Assembly: GCF_050624435.1 (NCBI RefSeq)
Contig: NC_134546.1
Span: 15,523,001-15,587,000 of the forward strand
Source of the DNA: Tenrec ecaudatus
Lineage: Eukaryota; Chordata; Mammalia; Afrosoricida; Tenrecidae
Length of the DNA stretch: 64,000 bases
Direction of reading: 5' to 3'
The notes under the pieces are model-generated. The model did not search any database. It worked only from the letters and a program-made list of their open reading frames with translations, and was not told the origin of the DNA. Positions within the stretch are counted from its first letter, which is position 1, and every line of letters starts with the position of its first letter. Positions 1 to 11,245 of this stretch are shown piece by piece. The position numbers and the translations under genes were made by a program.

Positions 1-108
1 CTCTGGGAGTTTCCCAGAGTGCAAGTCTTGATAGGAGCGGCTGTGGTTTTGAACCGCTTATCTCACAGTAAGCAGCAGCCTCACAGGTAACCATCACGCC
101 ACCAAGGC
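1..108 (-). mobile_element. AfroSINE, partial
   Basis: Reverse of the tRNA-like head: GTTTTGAACCGCTTATC, AGCAGC, AACCATCACGCCACCAAGGC. The rest is cut by the window edge. Confidence 0.6.
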
Positions 109-130
109 CATTGTAGTCCCACTAGAGTGC

Positions 131-158
131 CAGAGAGAGAGAGAGAGAGAGAGAGAGG
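131..158. repeat. (GA)n microsatellite
   Basis: About 13 GA units. Confidence 0.9.
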
Positions 159-917
159 TGTCAGAGCTCAGATCAAATTTTTAATAAAACTCAAGTGAAC
201 CCCTTCCCAAATCACTGAAATTTTGCCACAAGTTGATGGGAACGCCGCCCCACATAAACACTTTTTAGATGGATTAGGTGGATTAAGGACCATTGGAAAG
301 ATCTCCAAGATGAGCCCGGAGGGAAGACGGTTGACTTCAACATATGAGGCCCCTGGAGCTGAAGTCCAGAGATGGTGGCAGGAAGCTGTGGAGTCACCAC
401 TGATACAATAGCTACGGAGGCTGGGCTGTCACGTGGTTTGGCATTTTCAATTTTAATCGTAACATCTTGGCCTTAGCAAGCTTTCCCTTCCTCGCAGTCC
501 AACGTGCTTTGTGAAGATCGGCTAGTACAAAAAGCTGGCATTGTCACCCGGCTTTTCAGCAATCTCAGAGTTAATGGATATAATTTTATGTAATGAATCA
601 ATACCAGGAATGGGTGTTGGAGTTCCCAATAGAAGACAGAGGGGTCCGATCCAAACAGTGACTTCCAAGGGGGCCTGCTGGACCAGGTACATTCAGGATG
701 GAAAGGTCGGCTCAGAAGGTGATGGTGACTGCTTTGGGATTCCAAAAGAGTCAACTGGTTGGATTTTTCTCAAAGAACATAGGAGGATCACAGGGGCTTA
801 TTGTAAAGTTTTAAGAACATTCAAAACTACATGGGTGAAGAAAAGGCCTGGAGAGTTGTGTTAACATTTGTTTCCTGTCATAATGCACCCGCTTATTCTT
901 CTGGGGGTAGATATTGG

Positions 918-1259
918 TACCCTGTTTCCCCCAAAATAAGACAGTGCCTTATGCTAATTTTTGCTCCCCAAAATGCGCTAGGTCTTATTTTCAGGGGATG
1001 TCTTATTTTTCCACGAAGAAGAATACGGTATACATTTATTGTTTATTGTTTTATTAAAAGAGACCTCACACTTCCTGTCTGCGTTGAGGCCAATAGTGAG
1101 CTGCACAGTGGCGCCCACTGCTACAGTCCAGAGTTATGGTAGCTTCGGGGGCTTATTTTCGGGGAGGTCTTATTTTCGGGGGATGTCTTATATTTCAGTG
1201 AGAGGCAAAACTGTAAGTACGTCTTATTTTGGGGAGATGTCTTTCAGGGAAACAGAGTA
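918..1259. mobile_element. Mariner/Tc-like MITE (342 bp)
   Basis: Begins TACCCTGTTTCCCCCAAAATAAGACAG and ends GTCTTTCAGGGAAACAGAGTA. The termini are inverted repeats (TAC(C/T)CTGTTTCCC) flanked by TA. Inside, GTCTTATTTTCGGGG-type motifs recur five times in both subterminal regions. No transposase. Confidence 0.65.
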
Positions 1260-1291
1260 TTGTTGATGAATGAAGGTGTCTATGATTTTTA

Positions 1292-1487
1292 AGGAGCCCC
1301 AGCGATATAGTGGTTGTGTGTTGGGCTGCGATCCACACAGTCAGTTGTTTGCAACCACCAGCAGCTCCTCAGGAGAAAGACTGGGCTTTCTACTCCTGTA
1401 AGCAGTTGCAATCTCAGAATCCCCCTGGGGGTCACTATGAGTCACCATTGGCTGGATGACAAGGAGTTTGGGTTTGGATGGTTTTGT
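1292..1487 (+). mobile_element. AfroSINE, near full length
   Basis: GGAGCCCCAGCGATATAGTGGTTGTG head, GGAGAAAGACTGGGCTTTCTACTCC middle, GTCACTATGAGTCACCATTGGCTGGATGACAAGGAGTTTGGG tail. Confidence 0.85.
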
Positions 1488-1789
1488 AGCGATCTTCTTG
1501 GCCTTGGCCTCCAATATTCGATTCTGTTTGTCAACACCATAATGCGAACGTGTGTTTTCTCCCCTAATCTTCCGTATTCGTGGTCTAGCTTAAACAAGAA
1601 GACGAGGCCGCAGAAAACTATCATGACTTGGGCCAGGTGCCCTTGAGGCCTGAAAGTACCCTCCTAAACCTGAACCCTGTACTTGCATCTTTGTCTCTCT
1701 CCCACTCCCCTTCTTCCCTGCCTCTCCCCGCCTCCACCGTAGCCTTCAAAGTCCATTTCTTTAGATTATGAAAACCACTTTTCTTAGTT

Positions 1790-2215
1790 TGAATCCTTAA
1801 CACTTTAAAGACGCCGTGTGCTGCAGACTTGTCCAGCGTCACATGTCATTTGATGTATTGACGGGGGATCCAAGCAAAATGAAATCCTGGACAACTTCCA
1901 TCTTTTCTCCGTTTCTCCTGACCCTGCCCGCTGGTTTGGCTGGGAGGACTTTCGTGGTCGTCATGTTGAGGTGTCGCGCACGCTGAAGTCTTTTACCGTC
2001 CTCACTCAGTGTCATCCAGTCCTCGCAGCAGGACCGTGGCCTCTCCGGCTCTGAGGTGACAGTCTTCTGGCTATCATTGAGCTTCTTGCATTGTTTGCTC
2101 ATATGCAGATGGAACACAGCATGCTTCTTGCAAACTAAAAGCAGACAGTATCTCCTTGTTTTCTTGCAATGGCTGCTTTTTGATGAGCCATGAGTTCTGC
2201 ATAAATCCAATGAAT
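1790..2215 (-). mobile_element. RTE-type LINE fragment, reverse transcriptase C-terminal part
   Basis: The minus-strand ORF ends with VQDFILLGSPVNTSND followed after a frameshift by TLDKSAAHGVFKVLR, the conserved thumb-region order of this RTE family. Only the C-terminal part is kept. Confidence 0.6.
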
Positions 2216-2977
2216 TGTTTTGGAATTACCGTTCTTCATGTAACCCTTTACTTCACCTCCTCTGGCTTCCTATTTTACTTTTTCAATCCAGTTGTTTTCC
2301 TTCATCATGTTTTAAAGATCAAAAGCCACATTTTAATCAACCATGGTAGAAAAGACCTTTGGATTATTTGTACTAAAGTTATTACAAAATGAAGATGTGA
2401 TTAAAATATGAAGTTAGGAATATAGACGTATATATGAGACAAAGAACATAGAGGTATACCAGTTCATTTTTTAAATTGCCATTTTTTTTCCTGGATTATG
2501 CCAAACTTTTGTAATTTTGTGTGATTTATTATCTCATTATAAATAAATATTTCTTTTCAGACCTGATTGTTTTTCATCTTTTAAGTTTTTAGTAAAATGA
2601 AGCTGCCTTCGGATTGCATCTGCTTTAGACAGCACAACACCTGGATTTACTCTAGTTTAAAAATAAGCCATGAAGGGCAGATGACCTTGGTCCTTAGCAT
2701 CTTGGTGTCAGATTCATTCCTCACCCTTCCCCTAGTTGCTGTTTGCAGGGCCTCTGTGCCAGCTGCTGTCTTAGGCTGGGTGCTCTAGAGAAACTTCACC
2801 ACTTTCTCCCCATTTGCTTAGCGGCTCTGTGTTTAAGAGAATGTTAGGGAGTCTCTGCTGCCATCTAACTTGGTCTATTTCCCCCCCACGATGGCTTACT
2901 ATCTTCCTTCCAGCTGTTCTTGAAGTCATCCTGCTCTTGTCATGAATCCATCCTGTGACTACAAGATGCCCTTTGTG

Positions 2978-3021
2978 TTAGACAGGGTTCTCTAGAGAGA
3001 CAAAACCAGTTTGCTAGTAAT

Positions 3022-3093
<72 letters not shown>

Positions 3094-3300
3094 GATATAT
3101 AACACAAGAAATGAACTGTTAAATTATATACAGAGAGATAGATAATCCAAGAAATGAACAGTTAAATGATAAAGCAATACAAATGGCCCAGTACGACACA
3201 CTCCCCTGAGAAAGTTGTGAGACACAAGCAGTCCTTTAAGTCTTGAGGGCCGCCAGTGTAATGTATCTTTCCATTTGCTGTTTTCATTAAAGCAAGCTCT
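2978..3300 (-). repeat. Related TGTTAGAC repeat, partial, with GATA expansion
   Basis: TGTTAGACAGGGTTCTCTAGAGAGAC and AGTCCTTTAAGTCTTGAGGGCCGCC match 10405-10590. A GATA microsatellite has grown near its end, and it runs into the LTR-like repeat at about 3310. Confidence 0.6.
3022..3092. repeat. (GATA)n microsatellite
   Basis: About 17 uninterrupted units. Confidence 0.95.
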
Positions 3301-3309
3301 CATCCTGCA

Positions 3310-3908
3310 CTGTCAGGGGAAGCCAGCCCCTAACACATCATTACAGGTCCAGTAAGTGCAATTGTACAGCGATAATAAGTAATGATCATAGTAAAGTTAT
3401 AGAGAGCATGAGTGATAGAAGAGAAATATTGAAATAAATGGCGGCAGATACAATTTATGGTAGCATGCTCACCTCAACCCCGCTTGGTGGTCCACGTGGA
3501 GGGAGAGAGAGATCTTTAATGCTAGCCCAGGCTTTTATATTCTCTGGGGACATGCAAGCCCCCTAATTACTGGTGAGGACCCGCGTCACAGGAAGCGGCT
3601 GTACTATTAGGAATATATTAATGGAAGAGGTGACCACGTAACAGGAGGAGGGGGGACTGGGGGTATACATGTGGCAAGATGGGCGTATCCTAGATATAGG
3701 ATGGCAGCCAAATGTTGGATGTCACAGGGCTGGTTTGGTCTATTCCCTGGCTCAACTGATAGAGACCATTATTGATGGGGTGTGAACTCCACCTACAGGA
3801 ACCAAGTCAATGGTCGCAGGCCCCCACCCCTATGGTGTGGGGAGACAGCAGCCTGGCAGGGACTGCCTTCAGGGAAGACGCCTGTGAGCATCTGACCTCC
3901 CCGCACAC
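3310..3908 (-). repeat. Solo-LTR-like element, antisense
   Basis: Read on the minus strand it has a U3-like part beginning TGCGGGGAGGTCAGATG, then ATATAAAAGCC, AATAAAGATCTCTC-like R-region signals near 3510-3540 (seen here as GAGATCTTTAATGC), and a U5-like tail. It shares its whole length with 63001-63570. No adjacent retroviral genes are seen, so a solo LTR is the likeliest form. Confidence 0.55.
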
Positions 3909-3934
3909 TGCACCAAGAATTGCTGACTCCTCGT

Positions 3935-4757
3935 CAAATCCTGTACCTGATCCAAGCCATTCAGCAGATCACAAAGACAGGCCCACTGTAAGGCGGGCGT
4001 TGGGTAGAATTCGGGAAAACCGGCGATGAAGGTATTGTGGCATTCCTGAAGGACAGCCTCCGGAGACTCCGAGGCTGGCTGAGACAGCCTTGGGGATCGT
4101 TACCCAGCTTCGCCATGCCACGATCCGCCCCTTCTGCCAAATCTTTCTTAGTAGAGCTCTGGCTTTTCCAATGCACTCTGCGAATTTGCTAGTTTCTTCT
4201 ACAACTGCTTTTCCTGAGGCTGACCCTGGATAAATCTCACAGGTATAGACACGCAGTAACCTCAGACAGCAGGTGCCCACAAGGCGCAGCCTCTCTAGAC
4301 CGAGGAGCGTCGCCGTGAACTGGAATCCCTTCAGGCCTCTAAGCCCTTCAACTCCTAAGACTAAGGTGGTCCAGCTCCAGTGCAGAATGCTCAGCAGTGA
4401 CTCAGACGCTCCACTGAGACCGTTCTTGCAAACGGTCTCTTTAAAATGTGTCCTGGTTCCCTGGTCTGCTGCTTGCCTTTTGAAGCGCTGCCATCACTGG
4501 TTGGAAGCCTGTATACTAGTTGAGGGATCGGAGCAGCATTAACGTCTGTACCATTACTTGATTCCTTGGAACTCTTAAACTGGAAGACAACACCATCATC
4601 TGTGCTGATAGAAGCTTGTCCATGAGAGCCACAGCCACTGCTGGGTCCCGACACCCGAGCCCAGGCCACGTCCCACCAGCCAGCTTGCAGGAGAACAGGC
4701 TCGCCCAACATCATCGCGTATTTTTCTCTGGCCGCACAGTCATAGGCCAGCACAACC
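3935..4757 (-). pseudogene. MYCBP2: Intronless MYCBP2 fragment (PHR1 region), decayed
   Basis: Minus-strand translation gives about 270 codons matching the E3 ligase MYCBP2 (PAM/Highwire) across and beyond its first PHR domain. Landmarks are AYDCAAREKYAMMLGEPVLL, GWWDVAWARVSGPSSGCGSH, a TFQF-like strand with SSNGTDVN, then LLRVYTCEIYP and WACLCDLLN. The match is continuous across what must be several exons, so this is a retrocopy. It is broken: a one-base deletion near 4403 shifts the frame after TVSVE, and further shifts occur near 4130 and 4015. It lacks both ends of the very long MYCBP2 mRNA. At its high-coordinate end it abuts RTE endonuclease sequence in the same orientation; at its low end it stops about 30 bp from an LTR-like repeat. 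It is not functional. Confidence 0.85.
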
Positions 4758-4764
4758 TTGCAGG

Positions 4765-5380
4765 CATGTCTGTGTTTGAGATGGTCTCTAAATTCGCCTG
4801 GGATGATATCATCAAGGTCAGAATTTGGCTCTTTGGACTTGTCTTATGTACCTTCACCTTCAGCTTGACCTTGTGTAGAGGAGTCACAGATGGTCTGTTC
4901 CATAATTAGCCCTGGCCCTGCTTTGGCTGATGATATTGAGCTTCTCCGTCTTCTCTTCCTAAAGATGTAGTCAACTTGATTCTTGTGTGTGCATCTTTGA
5001 AAGTTCATGTGTATACTGGCATTTCTAGGGTCTTTCTAGGGTCACCATGGCCATGTTTTCCAATTATTGACCCTTCCTCTTTGTTTTCAACGTTTGCATT
5101 CCAATCTCCAATAATTATACACCCTGATGGCATGCGTTTGCTCAATTTCAGCCTGGCAAAAAAAATTGGTAGAATTCTTCAGTTTTCTCATTATTGGTGG
5201 TTGGTGTGTAAAGAGTGGTTGTGTTAACTGGACTTCCTAAGAGGCATAGAAATAGAATTCGATCACACCCAGCATCGTCGTTCAAGATCGACCTTGCGAT
5301 GTTCTTTAACGAGGAATTTCACACCTTTCCTCTTGAGTTTGTCATTCGCAGCTGAGCTAACCTGGATTCAAGATGGTCAA
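4765..5380 (-). mobile_element. RTE-type LINE fragment, endonuclease domain
   Basis: Minus-strand reading gives, through frameshifts, an RTE endonuclease: YTPTTNNEKTEEFYQFF, the GDWNA metal-site motif (codons at 5095-5109), HKNQVDYIF and SSISSAKAGPG. The same order occurs in other RTE elements. It directly abuts the MYCBP2 fragment. Decayed, several stops. Confidence 0.7.
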
Positions 5381-5814
5381 CAGCAGCGCATCGCAGCTCA
5401 CTCGTGCTTGGGAGGTTGCTCTTCACGGGACCCTGCAGCGTTGTCCATTTCCCTCCCAAATAAACGCAGCAGGAGTCCTCCCGCTTCTCTTCCTTCTCGC
5501 CTTTGGTTGAGAGGACCCTGAACAGTCTCCACACACTTTCTAGCCCCAGATCTCCCGGCATCTGGTTTATGCTGTGATATCTCCCCAGTGGCCACACAGA
5601 TGCGTAGTTTTCTGGATCAGAACAATCACCTCAGGGCTCAAGAGAGCCTCATGAAGGTGACGTGGGCGCTCCCGCACAGAATATTCCTTAACTGAACCCA
5701 ACGCAGCCAACCAACTGCCGCAGGCTGGATTCTGACTCATGGCGTCATAGGTATGGTGGAGTAGCACTGTGCTCCGCAGGATATTCATTGCTGATTGCCA
5801 GCAGTGTCTTCTAA

Positions 5815-5890
5815 GCTATGTTTGGGTGGATTTGAACTCTCAACCTTTTAGTTAGTAGCAGAGTATGCTTAACCCTCTGTGATACCCGGT
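5815..5890 (-). mobile_element. AfroSINE, head fragment
   Basis: GGATTTGAACTCTCAACCTTTTAGTTAGTAGCAGAGTATGCTTAACC is the reversed tRNA-like head only. Confidence 0.6.
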
Positions 5891-5906
5891 TGTTACTCCT
5901 GGACTC

Positions 5907-6108
5907 ATCAAAACCCAAACCCAAACCAAGCCATTGCTATTGAGTCAATTATGCCTGACGGTGGCCCTGTAGGGTTTTCTTGGCTGTGACGTTTACAAAA
6001 GCAGATTGCCAGGCCTTCTGTGCTCTCGGTGCCACTGTGTGGATTCGAACCACCGATCTTTAGAGTAGTCGTCAAGTGCAACGCATCTGCATCAGGCAGG
6101 GACCTCAA
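5907..6108 (-). mobile_element. AfroSINE, older subfamily, near full length
   Basis: Starts AACCCAAACCCAAACCAAGCCATTGCTATTGAGTC; contains AAGCAGATTGCCAGGCC and GTGTGGATTCGAACCACCGATC, features of the older afrotherian subtype. Confidence 0.8.
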
Positions 6109-6580
6109 TATTCCCTTCTCCCCTTCCCCCTCACTGGCTGCCCACTGCCTGGGAAGGTTTTAAATACCCCACCATAGAGACTGATTTAAGTGGCAAGGAG
6201 TGTGGGCTAAGTTATAGGATTTTCATTAGCTCCCAAGTGGTGTCCCATGCAGTGATGTTTGCCTTCTACCATTCTAAGTACAGCCGGGGCCGATGGGAAG
6301 AAGGACCCGGAGCGGTGATTCCTGGCAGGTTAGGCCTTGTGTTCATTTATTTCCACGGTTTTGAGATCTTAAGACATTTTCTTCTTCCCTAATTATATCT
6401 TCAGATGCCTTAGAGGTCACCTTGAGTGCAGCTTTGCATCGTGGGCAACCCTCCAGGAAGCTGGCAGGGATGCTTTGAGGTGTCACTGAAAGCAAAGGCA
6501 AAGGGTGATTTTTTATTTTTCCTGCTTCTAGTGGGTGCTTGGTGTGGGAGTCAGGGCGTGGGGGAGACTAATAATAGTTA

Positions 6581-6619
6581 TGACGTCATTTTTCACCAGA
6601 CCCGTAGAAAAGAGGAAGT
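6581..6619 (+). promoter_or_regulatory. Possible regulatory cluster: CRE and ETS/PU.1-like site
   Basis: A perfect palindromic CRE, TGACGTCA (6581-6588), lies 22 bp before AGAGGAAGT (6611-6619), the ETS/PU.1-type core, in repeat-free sequence. ARHGAP25 is a leukocyte gene, so a myeloid enhancer is conceivable; single motifs are weak evidence. Confidence 0.25.
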
Positions 6620-7397
6620 TGCATCTTTTCCCTCCCAACGAGGTTCGTTGGTAGCTATTTCATGTGCTTTAAGCAGGAATTGAGTTTGGGATTGTTGGCG
6701 GCTCCCGTGGGGTGTTCGAGACAGACTGCACTTTGCAGCACGGCTGTTGGCTCTTCAGCATCCCGCCTGCATGCCGTTTCTCGATCCCCCCTAGCACTTC
6801 TCTCGAAGGGGCTCAGGGACGCTCACCCCCATTTCAGAGTCCAGGCTGCGAGAGGGAGTTGGCCATGCTCACTCAATGCAACAGGGGCTGCTGACCGCAT
6901 CCTAGCTAGTCTTCTAAGTTCCACCTCGCTGCAGCCAGCCAGGCTGTCAGGAAGCCCGGGAGCAGTAGGAAGCATCAGGGAGCACTCCCGGGTGCGACAG
7001 AGCCATCAGATGTGAGGGCCGCCACGACTAGGTGCAGGACACGCACACCAGCTGCCATCAGGTCAGCTCCGACCACCAGGCCCCCCAACGTCCTGATCTT
7101 GGGGAACATAAGATTACATTCGAAAATCAATCAGTAGTGGGACTTTCCGAGATGGGAGGGGAAGGAGGCAGGTCATTCAGGATCCAATAAGATGGCACCA
7201 CAGTGGTCAGTGCCTGTCTGTCTCTATTTCAGCCGGCCATCAGGGCCCTGCCCCCATTGGCCTTAGCTTCCTTCTTCTCTCCTACCTTTGCCGTCGCTTC
7301 TGTTTGGACCCAAACAACTTCAGCGTGGTGTGCAATGGCACACCTGTCACACCCAGCTGACACACCAGGCCTGTCTTTAATGTCCTGTTCTTTTCTT

Positions 7398-7610
7398 TAA
7401 AAAAAACAAACAAACAATTTATTAGGGGCTCATACAACTCTTATCACAGTCCATACATATACATACATCAATTGTATAAAGCACATCTGTACATTCTTTG
7501 CCCTAATCATTTTCTTTTTTTTCTCCTCTTTTCTTTTTTTTTTTTACATTTTATTAGGGACTCATACAACTCTTATCACAATCCATACATATACATACAT
7601 CAATTGTTCT
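7398..7610 (-). mobile_element. Two successive L1-type 3' termini, antisense
   Basis: The motif TTTATTAGGG(G/A)CTCATACAACTCTTATCACA(G/A)TCCATACATATACATACATCAATTG starts twice, near 7410 and 7548, separated by a T-rich run. Each is the 3' end of the family seen at 57555-59772, so a second insertion landed beside or in the tail of the first. Confidence 0.75.
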
Positions 7611-8074
7611 TATATTGACTTCACCTGTGAAATATTTTATGGGTGGGTACATAATCTCTAAGGATTGGGCATCTTCAAAGGCTGAAAAACCCTTTTAAAA
7701 ATTTTCAAGTTCAGAGGCTCCCTTCCAAAGGAGCCTGGGGTTCCCTGAGCCCAAATATAATGTGACGGGCAGATGGCACCTGGGCCCAAAGTGATTTTTC
7801 GGGGTGTTGTGTGTAGAAAGATATAGAATAAATGCTAAGACAGATAGAGAAACATCACCACGTGGGTCCCCTACTTTAGTATTTTAGGCCTGGGGCCGTG
7901 AGAAGGGTGGTAACAAGCTGGGAAATTCCTAGAATTGCTTCTGGTTGAATTCCAAGTCCCCATCAGGCTAAGGACCCCGTCCTGCTCAGTGATGGGGAGT
8001 TGAAGCTGACACTGACCACCAGGTGGCAGCAAACTCAGCCAGGGATAGATTTGCTTACAGGCAGATCGCTCTGT

Positions 8075-8585
8075 GGAGCTACAAATCCAGGGAGACTCAT
8101 ATGTGTATAAGAAAGGGCTTTGTATACAAGAGCAATTGAATATTGAGAAAACATCCCAGCCCAGTCCAGATCAAGTCCATAAGTCTATTAGCCGATATTT
8201 CTGTTACCAATCTGTAAAGTCCTCTTCAGAGTCACGAAACACATGCAATGACGCTGCATGCAGGAAGATCACAGGCCAGTGGGTAGGAAGCCTTGTAGAT
8301 CCAGTGGTGTTATAAGCATCTCAGCGCTGCCAGGGTTCTTCATGTGGCTCCTCCAGGGCACTAGCAGGGAAGTACTATAGTTCCATGTGTCTTGTCCGCT
8401 GTAATGTCTCCCTGGGAGTGAGCAGAGTGTTTCTGGCTGCCAAGGAGAAATACAGGAGTTCCCAGGATCCTCAGGAGAAGGCCATGCCCACACAGAGGCC
8501 TCATTGGCTATGACCTGAGTGACAGGCCAGACTCCACCCTTTCATTGCTAATTCTCCCAAATTGAAAAATGATTATATATAACTC
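8075..8585 (-). repeat. Unclassified TG...CA interspersed repeat, truncated copy
   Basis: CAAGAGCAATTGAATATTGAGAAAACATC through GGCCATGCCCACACAGAGGCCTCATTGGCTATGACCTGA matches 40820-41260. The TGTTAGTC terminus is missing. Confidence 0.65.
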
Positions 8586-9935
8586 CCTCTCTCTCTCTCT
8601 TTATATCCCATAACCTCAAAACCATTGAAATTTTAGACGAGATAATTTAGACCAGCGGCAGTGGAAGTCCTTCCATGAAGGGAACGGACACAGTGGCTGC
8701 AATAATGGGCCCAGACATAACAACAAAGGTGGGCATGGTGAGAGACTGGGCAGTGTTTATTTTTCTTATGTGTGGGGTCAGCAGGACTCAGAATTGACTA
8801 GAAGGCTCCTAAAAAGAGCAAGGAGTCTTGCTTGTTGTGGAGGCTGCTCTGTGCATTGCGTGGTGCTTACCAGCACCCCTGGCCTCTGCATATCACATGC
8901 CAATAATATAAAAGACATGTCTCTCAGCTTCAAATGTCTCTCGACATTGCCAAATGTCCCCTGAGTGTGGGGGAGAGGAGGCGGAATGACCCCCCAGTTC
9001 AGAACCACTCCTCATTTCTCTAGCCACCTGCCTAGCTATCTTAAGCAAGCCTTGTTTTTGTAGCCGAAAATGTGTTGACCAGAGCAATGAGGAAATGGAG
9101 CCATGGAAAATGACACAATTGCCCACATACATGTCAATGGCAGGAGCAAAGGTGGATACCAGGGCTCCTAACATTGGCCCCGTGGGCTCTCCACGTCATT
9201 CCACAAGAGAGCTCACATTCCTTTCTTGGTTTGGGACACCAAAATGAGTGGAGTGGGGAGCATGGCCTAAAGGTCTTGTCAGGAAGGGAGGGCGGTACAG
9301 GCCTGTTGCTAGGGAAGGCATCCTGAAGCTACTACGGGGAGCAGCTATGTGAAGGCCCGCTGTCAGCTGACTCTGGGCCCCTACTCCCCCATGAGCTTCA
9401 GGAGGCTAAGCTCGAGATGTTTGGCCTCTTGTGGTTGCCCTGGTTCCTGAGGTCACTCGCCTCACCCACAGGGAGTGAATCCCCGTGAGGTGGATCTCCC
9501 TTTTCCCCCCTTCAGAACTTGTGTTAGTTATAGAAAGGTTTGTAGGTCGGGGGAGTGAGATATCAGACTGTCTCACGTCATGTGAGACCATGAAAAGGTG
9601 CTACCTCCATGTCCACCAAGGGACATTCATCACGTTGGCCTGCAGTTCTGTGTGTTCAGAGAAATACACAGTGTTGTGACAAGGTCATATTCAAATCAGA
9701 GAGCACCTGTCACCGCAAACAATGTCCACCCTCTGCCTCAGAATGCTGTGTAGAATGTGCGGACATGTTTAAGGAAAAACACTAAGCTATAAAAGTGCTG
9801 GATGTTGAATATGCGCACAACCTTCGAGAGGCAGACTAGTAAGAGGTGTGGCAACAATGATAGTACGGAAGACAGACTTGCTGATTTGCACAATGACAGC
9901 AAAGGCGGCACAGGTAGAAATAGCTGCCCCTTAAA

Positions 9936-10112
9936 AAGGAGCTCTGGTGATGCTGTGGGTGAAGCACTGGGCTCCTAACTACCAGGTTGGTGGTTCGAAT
10001 CCTCCAACTGCTCCAAGAGAGAAAGATGACACTATTTGCTCCCAAGCGGATTTCGAGTCTTAGAAACCCTATAAACCATAACCAGTTCAACAGCAGTGGG
10101 GTGCCTTTGGTT
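9936..10112 (+). mobile_element. AfroSINE
   Basis: GGAGCTCTGGTGATGCTGTGGGTGAAGCACTGGGCTCCTAAC, GGTTCGAATCCTCC, then a shortened tail ending CAACAGCAGTGGGG. Confidence 0.75.
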
Positions 10113-10400
10113 TGGGTCTCTTTTCAGTCACCTCCTACTGCATTTCTCTAGATACCATAATCTGTTCGTGACCACTATGATTTTGTCTTTTCCAAAATGT
10201 CATCTAAATGGGTTTACACCCTATGTAGACGTAGAAGTGTGATGAGTATATTTGAGGGTCACCCCTGTGGTGAGTAGTCACCCCCCATTATTTGTGAGTA
10301 GTTTGCCGTGCTATGGTTGTACCCCTGTGCCAGTCGAAAGACAGTGGGGTTGTTTTTAATTTTTGGAGATTATGGATAGACTGCCATAAATATTTACAGA

Positions 10401-10960
10401 TTATGTTAGACAGGGTTCCCGAGAGCAGCAAAACAGAACAGTAATAATTATATATGTTTATATACATAGATAACATAAGAAATAAACAGTTAATTAAATT
10501 ATAAAGCAGTATAGATGGCTAAGTTCAGCTCACTCCCGTGAGACAGCTGTAAGACACTGGCAGTCCTTCAAGTCTTGAGGGCCGCCGGGTAGTCCTCTAT
10601 AGAGCAATTCAGGCTTTCCGGGCACAGGCAGCAAACAGCAAGGCAGGTCACCAACAGTCAGCCAGATGACAAGGTCCAACAGTCCCCAGCTCAAGAGATA
10701 TAAATTCCAATGGTGTGGTGAAGCAGGTCTTGAAGGAACCCCAAATTACAGCAACACAGTCCACGGGTTAAGTGTCCCACAGGTAGTGTAGCTTGCAAAC
10801 TGAGGCACAGAACAAGCAAAGCAGCTGCACCCTGGCCCGATGATCAAAGAGCAAGAGACAAGAAAGACGAGGCTCGCCGAGCCATTTATCTCTCTGCCCT
10901 TCAATTAATCCCACATGTGTTCGTGGGCCATGTTGGCACAATAAACCTATCACACAGGTC
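10401..10960 (-). repeat. Related TGTTAGAC repeat, antisense
   Basis: From TGTTAGACAGGGTTCCCGAGAGCAGC to GTGTTCGTGGGCCATGTTGGCAC. Its reverse matches 23048-23572: GTGCCAACATGGCC, ACACATGTGGGATTAATTGAAGGGCAGAG, GATAAATGGCTCGGCGAGCC. Confidence 0.65.
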
Positions 10961-10974
10961 TTCTCTGTGAACAC

Positions 10975-11245
10975 AGGGTAAATAAAATTGAGGAATAAAA
11001 ATATTTAAGTTTGTTAAGGAATTATCAAATTGTGTTCCAAAGTAATGGTACCATTCTGTGTTCCAACCGGGCACATATGGATAGTTCAGTGGCTTCTCAT
11101 TCTTAGGGTCTTTAGTATTATTAATTTGTTCTTCACGTTTAAGTCGGTCATTCAAATGCATGTGCAATGCTGTGGCTTCAATTTGCATTTTCTGAGTGAT
11201 CATTGACGTTTAGCCTTTTTCATTTGAAGTGTTCACGCAAACATA
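10975..11245 (-). mobile_element. Old L1 3' UTR-like fragment, antisense
   Basis: GTGGCTTCAATTTGCATTTTCTGAGTGATCATTGACGTTTAGCCTTTTTCATTTG resembles the antisense L1M segment 'gatttgcatttccctaatgac...gagcatcttttcatg'. Diverged. Confidence 0.45.

Noticed and set aside
1292-1370. tRNA-like head with box A/B-like sequence
   Set aside because: It is the 5' part of AfroSINEs, repeated throughout; no copy has an intact tRNA cloverleaf.
4391-4753. 120-codon minus-strand frame as a gene
   Set aside because: It is the longest undamaged stretch of the MYCBP2 retrocopy and ends at a frameshift.
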